The notes beneath the pieces are model-generated. The model was given only the letters and a program-made list of their open reading frames with translations. It ran no database searches and was not told the DNA's origin. A DNA stretch of 64,000 bases from Cephalotrichum gorgonifer (taxonomy: Eukaryota; Ascomycota; Sordariomycetes; Microascales; Microascaceae): the NCBI GenBank assembly GCA_900312665.1, contig ONZQ02000013.1, positions 1,116,001 to 1,180,000 on the forward strand, in the 5' to 3' direction. A program made the position numbers and the translations under genes. Positions 54,771-64,000 of the stretch are shown piece by piece. The stretch's first letter is position 1, and every line of letters starts with the position of its first letter.

Positions 54771-57047
54771 TTATCGGTTGGCGTAGGGCTGGTTCATCTG
54801 AGCAACCTCCCGCGTCACCTCGCCCCATTCTAGTTCTCGCCGGCAGCTCTCTACACCATGCTTGCGAACCTGTAGGATCTCTTCCCACTTTAGTAGTTCA
54901 TACGTGAACCGTAGGTGGGGTTGGATGATGACGTTCAGCCTCCGAGCGCGGACAAGACAATACGCACGAGGAAAAGACAGGTCAAGAGCGCGCATAACCT
55001 CCGCAATACATATGGTGGCACTCCGGGACACCCCGACCCGGCAATGTACTAGAGTGGCTGTACCGCTCCGACGTCCTCGGTCTGGTCGAGTTAGTTCTGC
55101 TGTTAGCCGTCGGTCGTATGCCAAAGTTTGTAATAAAGACTCACCAATGAATTCAAGGCACCGCTCAAACTCGTCCGTCAGCGGGTCAATCCCGTTGTCC
55201 TGGACTCCATCGATCGAACATATATTCTCGCCCCCCCAGCGTTCATGTTCGCCATCCCTCCACATTGCAGTCTCACCCACGCTGAGGACTTGCCCGATCC
55301 CAAGAGCACGAAGCAGATCTGGGTTACTTGCATGCCCGAGGTTACCAAGATACATGTAGTCAAGGATTCTGCTGGGCAAAGAGCCATCCAGGCCCGCAAA
55401 CCACGGCGGCTCAGCCTTGACCAAGGAGGTTATATCACGCAGGCTCAAGGACGAACACACGGGAGATTCGTGGAGCAATCGCGCAGAAATTGCCGAGAGG
55501 AGGGCGACGTCAGCGGGGTAGGCGAAGAAGTTGCGCTTCTTATCTCGATGCAGGTCGACCCAGGCTTTGGGAACAGGGCATCCAGTGCTATAGCTGAAGT
55601 AGGCTATGGCCAGCATCGTTGATTCTGTGTAGCCGTCGGCGCAGTGAACGAGAATCTTCTGGGGCCCGAGCTTGGACTTGGGCTGGTTCTCATCTACACC
55701 CGCCATCTCGGTATCCCCATTCCTGCCGTCGTCGTCGACTGCATCGGGGTCGGCGTCGGCGTCAGCGTCGGCATCCGAAACGTCGTCGTCATCGTCATCG
55801 TCGTCGTCGTCAAATGCGGATCTTTCGACAGGGGCCGGGTAAGTTCCATGGGCCAGGTGGAATATCCATTTACAAGTCTCAAGGATGGCATCAGCTTCTG
55901 CGTGAGACCAAGTGGGTGGGAGAATGCTCCCCGATGATGGGAAGTTGAAATGTGGCCTCTCTGTCCTAGGCTTCTTGCTTTCAGCCACGGCTTGTAAGGC
56001 GGCGGGGTTCAAATGGCCCAAGTCATTGCATTCAATCAGGATGTCGAATTGTTCCTCGTCCATAGAGCCAGGATAGGGGGTTGGACCAACCCAGACATTG
56101 TGGGAAATCTCGCTAGCTTTTGTCATGGCATACATCTCTCTCCGCTCCTGCAGGAAAAAGTCGATGACATTTCCAGTATTGGTCCCGGACGAGTCGATAG
56201 CCACAATGTCGTAAAAGTTGTCTTCAAACTCGCTGAATGGACTCGTGCAAATGAACGTGTTGTACTCGGGAAAGGATTCTTCTGCCGCCTCGTGAGAATC
56301 GTGCCACCGTCGCTGCGCTTCGGCTATATCCCAGCCCAGCTTCGTGACATTGTCCACATCTTCGCCGTAGACGATGATATCCGACGTCGTCGCATGTTTG
56401 GCCGCCTGTATGTGAAAGTTTCGTACCGAGAATCCCTCGCGAGGGTCAACGTCGATGAATTCCGGGGAAGAGCCGGACTGCATGAACTCATGGGACGATA
56501 TAGCACCTTTGAGGCGCGAAACGCTCATATCACCATCGGCCTTGACAACGGTGACGCCACGTAGGCAATGCGGTGTTTTGCGGAGCGCACGATGGCGGGT
56601 AGTGAAGAAGGCCTGTTGGATATGGTTTTGCGGATGTATGCCGTGGAGCCAAGGAAAGACGTGGGTCGCATCTGGGAGAGGCTGCCGGGAGGTGTAGTCG
56701 AGTGCTGCGGCTAGATCCGCAGCAGTTATGCTGTACAAAGAGAGAGGTCCGTTTTCCATTCGGGCATATCTATCTGGCCGGCTGAGCAAGGAGCCTTGGG
56801 AGATACTAGCGCATGGCTCGAGTGAAGGGGAAGGAGATCTGTGCTCATCCGGTGCCCTGGCAGGGCCGGTAGGGCAAGAGGGTATGTGTTTATTCGGCAC
56901 TGCCGCTGCCGTATCAGAGTGTGAGGTCGCGGGTGGCGTTTGGGGTATTGCATCGATATTCAGAGGGGGTGAGATCCCGGCAGAGGTTACGGCGGTCGAG
57001 GAGGAGTGGTGCGGAGGGAACGGCCGGGTCAAGGCAACGGTGGCCAT
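54771..57047 (-). CDS. PPS1: Pps1-type dual-specificity protein phosphatase
   Basis: Two exons on the minus strand, 57047-55145 and 55081-54771, give 737 residues. The 63-nt intron (GTGAGT donor, GGCTAAC branch site, CCAG acceptor) is a multiple of three with no stop, but removing it gives LEFI-DRGRRSGTATLVHCRV, the normal spacing before the active site. The catalytic loop HCRVGVSRSA places Cys at about 648 and Arg at about 654, followed by AEVMRALDLSFPRAYCLVRARR. An upstream phosphatase-like loop, HCADGYTEST, keeps the Cys but lacks the Arg, so that domain is probably inactive, as described for Pps1 relatives. An Asp/Ala run (about ten Asp, then DADADADAD) sits just before it. Pps1 acts on phospho-Tyr and phospho-Thr/Ser and is linked to S-phase control in yeast. 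Confidence 0.92.
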   Translation of the reverse strand: MATVALTRPFPPHHSSSTAVTSAGISPPLNIDAIPQTPPATSHSDTAAAVPNKHIPSCPTGPARAPDEHRSPSPSLEPCASISQGSLLSRPDRYARMENGPLSLYSITAADLAAALDYTSRQPLPDATHVFPWLHGIHPQNHIQQAFFTTRHRALRKTPHCLRGVTVVKADGDMSVSRLKGAISSHEFMQSGSSPEFIDVDPREGFSVRNFHIQAAKHATTSDIIVYGEDVDNVTKLGWDIAEAQRRWHDSHEAAEESFPEYNTFICTSPFSEFEDNFYDIVAIDSSGTNTGNVIDFFLQERREMYAMTKASEISHNVWVGPTPYPGSMDEEQFDILIECNDLGHLNPAALQAVAESKKPRTERPHFNFPSSGSILPPTWSHAEADAILETCKWIFHLAHGTYPAPVERSAFDDDDDDDDDDVSDADADADADPDAVDDDGRNGDTEMAGVDENQPKSKLGPQKILVHCADGYTESTMLAIAYFSYSTGCPVPKAWVDLHRDKKRNFFAYPADVALLSAISARLLHESPVCSSLSLRDITSLVKAEPPWFAGLDGSLPSRILDYMYLGNLGHASNPDLLRALGIGQVLSVGETAMWRDGEHERWGGENICSIDGVQDNGIDPLTDEFERCLEFIGESLLQTLAYDRRLTAELTRPDRGRRSGTATLVHCRVGVSRSATICIAEVMRALDLSFPRAYCLVRARRLNVIIQPHLRFTYELLKWEEILQVRKHGVESCRRELEWGEVTREVAQMNQPYANR

Positions 57048-58708
57048 CGCACATAGCAGTGTTTTTTAATCCACCAAACCCAGCGTGTCCCAATGGATTG
57101 GATTGAGCGAGGATTTGTCCGGTGGCGGCTAGGAGTAGAAGGTCGGAGACAGTGTGCCAGGTCCTTAGGCTAGTGATATCAATACAGAATATTGAATAGG
57201 CGAAGGAAGGTTCACAGCTTGGAGTGCAATGGTGCAGGTGTTTCTAACTGACGACACGGGTTTTGTGTTAGAGAAGCTCAGGAACGCCATTGTAGTATCA
57301 GGTGCACATTCGCAAAACCCACCAAGATATTGAGGGAGGCGCCGACGATGATACCTTCTCACGCATGCCTGAACCAAAGGGGAGGGGCGAGCTGTGCAAT
57401 ACACCGGCGTGAAGCAGTGGATACTCAATACGTATAGGCCTCGAGCCGGGTGCAGAGCGTTGCTGGTATCTGTACTGAACCCAGCGAATAAAAAGGGGCT
57501 AGGGTGTGACTCGGAAGTAGATATGTTGTTAACCCACTTGGTCTCTCAGAGGGATGTGGCAAGTCGTTTGAAGGTAAAGCGGAGTGAGGGACTGGAATAT
57601 TGATAATACGAGTACGAGTACATCCGTCGTCCTTATCGCGAGGCGATGTTGTGGTGTCATTCGCTATGGGGTGGTATGGAGTACGACGTTCAGAGCGGGG
57701 AAGCGCTCCCGATGATCAGGAATGAAACGGGGTGTCCCCTGGTACTCATACCGGTGTCCCTAACATCATTGATAAGAGGCACAGGTACAGTGACTTGCTA
57801 TCCTTAGTGGTGAAGTTTAAATACCCGTGGCGGGGCGGTACCGTTTACTCGTACATGTACCAGTGACGGTAGGCGCGCAGTACAAGTATAAGGTATTACG
57901 AGCGGACTGAGAAATGGATATGCGAGAGAGAACCTTGGTTGCCTCGAGACTGAGACAAACCCACTAGGACAGGAACATATATTTAGTTTTGTCCTATTTC
58001 AGTCTTGACTTGTATTGTGGCCATATTAGCACATTAAGCTAAGCTGTGTTTGACTGTACCATCTACTCGCAGGCAAGGTATTATAATATTACTACATACT
58101 CCTACCCAGGATTATCGTTAGAGAGAGTGTGTGTGTATGACAAGTAGGTACCCATTTCAGGCATGGGTTTGACCTTAGGTCAAGCGAGACAGCGCTAGAT
58201 AAGGAGCACGTGGAGACAGGACGGTGGAGAGAGCAACTAAGTGGATCGGTACCTACTAACATGCGCAAGTTGTATTGCGAGTACCGAGCGCGTTCTTAAT
58301 GGAACGGGGCTGGATTATCTGTAATACCGTGCATGCCTTTCGCTGTTTACTGGACGACGTCATGCCAAACATTTATATCTTACCTAACAAGGCAGCCTCG
58401 TTATGCCCCATCGATGCAACGAAGTCGCCAGGGCTTGACCGTCCCAGCATCAATTCACAGGTACAGTATAGAGATCCTGGGACTATTGAATTTGGCCGTG
58501 TCAGGACTAACTCGTACGAGCCTCCCAGACTTCATTATTCTCCCCACGTCCTCATCACCAATCATGACATGATAAACCCTCGCGTATCCCCCTCCAACCT
58601 CCAACCTTTCGACGTCACACCCAGCGCTCCCCATCTACGCCACGGCACCTCTACGAAACTGGGCTGACCTTACGCCTCCGGGCACCCGACGAGACCTCTG
58701 CTCTTACC
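57048..58708. other. Intergenic, divergent upstream region of PPS1 and the DDHD gene
   Basis: A 1.66-kb gene-free stretch with GTAC-motif copies at 57607, 57613, 57846 and 57881. Small open frames (for example 58275-58667) have no domain or splice support. Confidence 0.55.
57607..57888. repeat. Small cluster of GTAC-centred 8-mer motifs (right)
   Basis: TACGAGTA at 57607-57614 and 57613-57620 (overlapping), TACTCGTA at 57846-57853 and TACAAGTA at 57881-57888. Confidence 0.83.
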
Positions 58709-61700
58709 ATGCCCCAGCCTAAGCCTGCACATACATACGATTCTACCTGCCGTCTGGCCCCGCACGGCCAACACCGACGGAACTCGCACCAGGATGACCA
58801 TCCACCGCCCGTTCTAGCCCGGTTCTTCTACTCGTCCCCGAGCTCCGTTGACGACCCGCTGTCATCTGGCGATCTATCCGCTGCCAACTCCGAAGCGAAG
58901 CTCAGTAGAGGACAATATCGACCCTTCTCCGCAGAGGATAACCATGCGTTGGAAGAAGCGTGGATAAGCCTTATATGCGATCACGATCGACAGGCACATC
59001 GGGAAGCCAACCAGACTCGAAAATCATGCCCAGCCCTTACGACAGAGTATGCGAAAAGGCTCTCCGGCATTGTTAGGCGCCTCGTGGTCAAGCATCACGG
59101 GATTCATGGTCCAAACTACCGTCCGCCAGATCCCGCGACACTGGAACCGCCACCCCTCGACGGACCCGAGCCGACGATTCCCGTTTGCTGCCAAGGACTG
59201 TATCACGATGTCGAAACCGAGGTCACCAGAAGCTTCTGTGCAGTTGCCAGGGCCCGACAGCATCAGCTAGGCCATTCTAATGTCATCCTGAAGGTTATGG
59301 AAGAGTTCAACCGAGTCCACTCGCCGATACCCTCTCAGGCCGGTCCGCACGCATTCCACCTGCAATCCGAGAGTGCGGAACCAGCGAATCCAGCGAATGC
59401 TCGACCCCGAAGCTCGTCCAGCCCCGACGACGCCAAACCTGCGGACAAACCCCAGATCTCACAATCTCCTCCTCGACAGCAAATACCGGCCCCCCTTGCC
59501 ATATCCAGCCGCGCTCTGCCTGCGGACGACGGAATATCGGGGAAGCCGTTCATAAGAGTCGGTAGTCCCAGGTCTACCCCTGCCTCAAGGCCATCTTCAG
59601 CCCAGGGAGCTGACGCCTCCGTAAGCCACGTCGAGCCCCGGGCTGAACCGCCGCCTATCCGTCCTCGGCAGGATGCTACTAGTGCTCGGACTCGCCCCGA
59701 GAACATAATAGAATCCCAGCCAGATGATCTATCGGCAGACGTAGTGGTTGGCGTTTCGCGGCTGCACATGGTATCGCTTCCCGCACTCCATATGCAGCCG
59801 ATCTACTGGTCTCCGATAAACGATAACGCGGTCGCCATGAGAGCGACATGGTTTTACAGGTATGTTCCCTCGCCCGTGGCCCTAGAGTAACGACCTTACT
59901 AAAGTTTCCTCGTGGCGGTGTAGAGACACGATGCTTCCCGTACCACCAGAAGTCGCAAATCAGCTCGAGGAAGGATACCATGAGCTTCGCCCGTGGACCG
60001 AGACCTGGAATGACGAACTGAAGTGTGCCGTCGAGGTGGGACCTTTGGGTGAGGAAAAAGTATCTCATCGTCTCTGGCCAGACCGGATGCCGGATACCGG
60101 GAAAGATACTCTCAAAGACACTCCGCCCGACTCGCACATGGACCCTTTCTGTGCCGCCCGGTGCTTTAAAGGGGAAGTTGCCGCTGAAGGGATTCTCAAC
60201 CCACAGCCACTTGCGCTGACTCGGGAGGCTGCCAACTCCTCCAATGCACCCCCGAAAGCATTTTCCAGCTACCATGTCATATACCGTGACAGAAATGAAG
60301 CGTTTCTCTTAAAGCCGAGTCTGAAACCATCGGGGTACTATGGCAGGCGTCCCGTTGCGAAGATTATGAGAGGAGCCACCGTCGGGGTACCTGTCGTCCG
60401 AGGATTCGACGAGGCCGCTTGGAACAGGTACCACAGCGTCGCTCCCTCCAAGGAAAAGAAGCCCGGCGCTACTCAACGCGGCTCCGGACTAAGCAATCTC
60501 GACTCGTCACGGCTCTGCCCAGCCTGTGAGACCGACAAGAAGGATGCTCAGGTCAGCGACCTCGTCCTTGTTATTCATGGCATCGGCCAGAAGTTCGCGG
60601 AGAGGGTTGAAAGCTACCACTTCACCCATGCCATTAATGCGTTTCGACGCTCCGTCAACTCGGAACTAAGCGACCCTCTCGTCAAGGGGGTTCTAAAGGA
60701 CGGTAATCTAACTCGCATCATGGTGCTCCCCGTCAACTGGCGGCACAATCTCTCCTTCGAGGATGGCGGCCCGATGACAGACTCAGACAAGACCACCCAC
60801 GCGCCGGACTGGTTCGGTCTGAAGGATATCGAGCCCCCAACCATTCCCGCGGTGCGGGGCTTGATATCCGACATCATGTTCGATATCCCGTTCTACATGT
60901 CGAAACACAAATCGAAAATGATTCATGCCCTCATCGCCGAGGCCAATCGTGTACATCGCCTTTGGTGTCAGAACAACCCGGGCTTTGCAGAACATGGCCG
61001 CGTGCACCTCATCGCCCACTCTCTAGGGAGCGCCATGGCTCTGGATATCCTCTCCCGTCAGCCAACCTGCGCTCCGAAACTGGATTTGTCTTCGCCTTCC
61101 ACAAGCACTACTCGTTTCGAATTCGACACCTCGAACCTCTTCCTGCTAGGTAGCCCAGCGGCTTTCTTCCTCCTCTTGGAACGGGCTAGCCTGACTCCGC
61201 GGGGCGGCCGTATGAAACCAGGCGCCGATTCCAGCGATACGACATCCAAGGACGTCGTCGGAGAGGCCGGTACATTTGGCTGTCTAGCAGTGGACAACAT
61301 ATATAATATCCTCGCAAAGGAAGACCCGATCGCCTACCTTCTCAATGGAACAATCGATCCTGCTTACGCGGCGAGCCTCGAAACCGCATATGTCCCCAGC
61401 ACCACAACTTCGCTCTTCCAAACCATGGGGAATGCTCTCCGTAGCCTTGTACCTGGTGCATCGCTGGCTCCCAACCTCCATGGACCAGCCCCGACAAAAC
61501 CAACTGTCTTACGTCTGCCCTCACAGCTAGAACTCGAAGTCCACGACTTCACCAGGGAGGAGATTGCAGAGAAAAAGGCATATCTTCTGAATGACAACGG
61601 GCAGCTTGACTACTATCTCCAGTCGGGTGGTGGGCCGTTAGAGATCCAGTATCTTAATATGCTCGGCGCGCATAGCTCCTACTGGGGCCATCGGGACTTT

Positions 61701-61811
61701 GTTCGTATGGTCTGTATTGAGATTGGAAGGAAGCCAGGGAGGAGCAGTACCCTACCGGTGATGAGAGCCGTGAAGGTAGCAGCGCAGCGACTGGTGCCGC
61801 CTACCCAATAA
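58709..61811 (+). CDS. DDHD-domain phospholipase (phosphatidic acid-preferring PLA1 family)
   Basis: Two exons, 58709-59859 and 59924-61811, with a 64-nt intron (GTATGT donor, TAG acceptor), give 1012 residues. The join gives WFYR-DTMLPVPPEVANQLEEGY, continuous with the conserved N-terminal module that ends in LRPWTETWNDEL. The lipase core starts at SDLVLVIHGIGQKF, and the nucleophile lies in AHSLGSAM with Ser near 750 (a GxSxG-like motif with His-Ser-Leu-Gly-Ser). The DDHD domain follows: NLFLLGSPAAFFLLLER, NIYNILAKEDPIAYLLN and AHSSYWGHRDFVRM, holding the Asp/His residues for which it is named. The first ~330 residues are disordered and Pro/Ser-rich. Family members hydrolyse phosphatidic acid and related phospholipids at internal membranes; yeast has one homologue. 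The exact substrate is inference. Confidence 0.92.
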
Positions 61812-61994
61812 GCCACCTCTGAATCCTCATTTCATCGGCATCGGAGTTTTAGGAATATCCGCAAGGAGGCATTGCTATCGAGTGTTTGACTAGATAGTTA
61901 AGAACTAATTATACATACACCTACACCCGGTCGAGATACCCCCCTTTTTTTCCCAGTCGCGAGCGGACTCAATCCTGCCTTGGGGACTTGGGCC

Positions 61995-64000
61995 TCAGGA
62001 TACATCGATTTCCATCAAATCAGCGTCGAATCCATCGTCCATGCCGTAGTCATCATCGTCGGGTATAGTTGGTAGCCGCTGGGGTGGTGCCCTCGCCTCG
62101 GCTTCTAACTCCCTGATCCGCTCCAGCTCCATTGCCTCCTTGTGTTTCATGAGATCCTCGTAGCTCCAAGCACTTATTCCATCCTGATCCTTCGCATGGA
62201 AAGGTTGAGCCATGCCCTTTAGGAACCGTCTTGCGTTACTGACGGCCATGTCCGTGCTCAAGTTGATATCGGCCTCGAGAAGTCCCTGGTTAATCCACTT
62301 GGGTAGCTGGCCTCGCTTCTTCTGGAACCTCTTGTCGGCAAGCACCATGATCCCATAATCATCTTTCCCACGTAGGACACGGCCTAGGCACTGGGCCGCA
62401 TGACGCATGGCGTCGAAGGAGAGGAAGTCGTTCTCGCGAATGCGATAGGTTTCCCTTAGGAACTCGAGGCGTGCCTTGAGGAGACGAGACTCCGTGTACT
62501 GGAAGGGGACGCCAATGTTGATGACGGTCCTCCCATATTGGTGGTCAAAATCGATGCCTTCGGAAACCTTGCCTCTCGCAACGCACAGCAGAACAGCGCC
62601 CCGCCCGTTACAACACGCCGTCCGATAAGTCTCTAGCGCCAATGAAGTCTCCTGGGCGTCGGGCGTCTCTACCAGGATGAGCTTGTACTTCCAGACTTCG
62701 TCGAGGATGCCCATACCCTGCCACATGCTTATGATTGACTCCATGTAGAGATATGAAGGGAAGAACACCACCAGACCGTCGGGTGTTATCTTGGCAAACT
62801 CCGTGAGCAGTGACCCGTAGTTTCGTACCACACCCGGCTCATTCCGCACTTGAAAGCCGGTCGACATGGACGATTGGTCACTTCCACGTGTTACAATCAT
62901 TGGTAAAAACGAACGTCTCGCAAGCGACATGCCATACGACTCCTGCACGACAGTGTTGAAGTTGAGCATGCGGGGGTACATCTCAAGGGGTGAGATGGTC
63001 CCCGACGTAATGATGACAGTCCTGAACCTGTCAAAGACGGGCTTGATGGCGATTGCAGCGTCGAGGCATACGAAATGAAGAACAGGGTTGGGAATTTCGG
63101 CGGTATCCGATTCAAAAGGCTCGAGGATGAGTAGAAATCCCTTCTCGTACGTCGCGACAAGGGTCGCAAAGATAGCGACCTCCTGTAGAGGCTGGTAGTC
63201 CTCTATGTTGGTGAGCTCGAGGGTCCGTACGAGGGACGCGAGTCTCTCTGCGCAAAACCGCAGGGGTTTCTTCTCGATGAAGGTGTGCTCCTTGAGATGG
63301 GCCAAAAATGACGGCGGTGTTTCTGATATAACTTGACGGACCTTCATCCGAGTCTTCCTAGTGTCAACAGCGGACGAACCGCAGGAGAGACAGGGGTGCG
63401 ATACATACCTTGAGATACTCGATGAACCTTTTCAGGAACGCAACGAAGTGTTCTGCCCGTCTGATGTTGCCTGGCACCGCTTCCTGTAGCAAGTCGTCGG
63501 GAAGAGCTAATTCACGTGTTAGCCAAGGCGCCTCGGAAACTAAACCTCGACGGGCTGTGTGTGTATATACCTGGGTTGGCCATGAATGCATCCTCCCTGC
63601 GGGATTCGTCTGTCCCCCGCAGTCCCTCCACCAGCTTTTCATACTCACTGCGAAGCTTATCCTGGTCGGTATCCTTGAGCTCCGCAACTCTTCGCTCAAG
63701 ATTGCGCGCACCTCTTGTTGCTTTCCTCAGCGAGTCCTCGGTGATGTCGGTACTAAGTGATTCGATGCACACGTTGTCAATGTTGTGAGCCTCATCAAAG
63801 ACCACAATGCAATCCTTAGAAAGCTCCTTAGACACTCTCTCCGCGATCTTCGGGTCCAGGAGGTAGTGGTAGGAGTAGATGATGACGTTGCAGAATTGCA
63901 TCTAGGCTACATCGTGAGTATCACAGGACTTGGTGACGAGGTAGCAATTCGCCGGGGGGTCGGTGGGTTAAGTTTGGGGCGACTCACCATGCGCCTTGCT
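61995..64000 (-). CDS. RAD3: Rad3/XPD DNA helicase of TFIIH, 5' end outside the window
   Basis: Minus-strand exons visible: 64000-63988 (partial), 63901-63571, 63506-63409 and 63353-61995, with introns of 85, 64 and 55 nt, giving about 599 C-terminal residues. Joins restore ARRM-MQFCNVIIYSYHYLLDPK, ANP-ALPDDLL and IEYLK-TRMKVRQVISETPPSF, all matching Rad3. The Walker B/DEAH box is VVFDEAHNIDNVCIESLS. The second helicase domain contains IITSGTISPLEMYPRML, LVVFFPSYLYMESI, VARGKVSEGIDFDHQYGR and QCLGRVLRGKDDYGIMVLADKR. Rad3 is the 5'-3' iron-sulfur helicase of TFIIH, used in nucleotide excision repair and transcription initiation. The iron-sulfur and Walker A regions lie beyond 64000. The last splice uses an AAG acceptor, less common but fixed by the conserved sequence. 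The acidic C-terminus (DDDDYGMDDGFDADLMEID) is normal. Confidence 0.96.

Noticed and set aside
56013..56564. 183-codon open frame opposite PPS1
   Set aside because: Antisense shadow of the conserved PPS1 reading frame; no independent features.
1..64000. Secondary-metabolite or defence gene cluster
   Set aside because: The only candidates (FAD monooxygenase and MFS transporter) are 7 kb apart, separated by unrelated genes, and there is no backbone synthase or cluster regulator.

Overview
The window reads as nuclear DNA of a filamentous ascomycete (Pezizomycotina, most likely Sordariomycetes). Genes are interrupted by short spliceosomal introns (15 to 210 nt range of exon/intron pieces, introns mostly 54-111 nt) with GTANGT-type donors and CTAAC/CTGAC branch sites. 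The protein families are eukaryotic and fungal, and UreG (absent from budding yeast) is present. There is no operon logic, CRISPR array or bacterial element. I model 21 protein-coding genes, nearly all conserved cell-maintenance genes; I found no tRNA, rRNA or intact transposon.

Layout: 1-4356 is gene-free and carries many copies of a short GTAC-centred motif. 4357-13900 holds a DENN-domain Rab-GEF-like protein, the PP1 regulator Ypi1, a DUF726 alpha/beta hydrolase with RGG boxes, and mitochondrial GatC. 14457-24800 is a dense block: SEC17, UTP7 and TSR1 (head to head, both 40S-subunit biogenesis), ureG, NRK1 and PTH2. 26378-28511 is mitochondrial glycerol-3-phosphate dehydrogenase. 29530-31446 is an RGS-domain gene whose reading frame is broken by one in-frame TGA that a 63-nt intron may remove. 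31447-37727 is a 6.3 kb gene-free island very rich in the GTAC motif. 37728-42851 holds a SUMO protease (Ulp1) and a phenol-hydroxylase-like FAD monooxygenase. 45055-48153 holds a conserved fungal protein of unknown function and a glycine-zipper protein. A 340-base run of N at 49227-49566 is flanked by the same ~66 bp on both sides. 50020-64000 holds an MFS transporter with a 15-nt micro-exon, ATG18, PPS1, a DDHD phospholipase and the 3' part of RAD3/XPD.

The genes do not form a pathway cluster; they are independent housekeeping genes covering vesicle traffic and autophagy (DENN, SEC17, ATG18, DDHD lipase), ribosome production (UTP7, TSR1), translation quality (GatC, PTH2), signalling (YPI1, RGS, PPS1, ULP1), metabolism (ureG, NRK1, GUT2, monooxygenase) and DNA repair/transcription (RAD3).

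I did not find a convincing new multi-gene system. The strongest unexplained signal is the family of 8-mers TACTCGTA/TACTTGTA and their complements, which I count about 60 times by eye (about 4 expected by chance). They are almost confined to gene-free DNA and often chained into GTAC-centred palindromes. All exon boundaries were worked out by hand from splice signals and reading-frame continuity; family assignments rest on recognised motifs, not on database searches.
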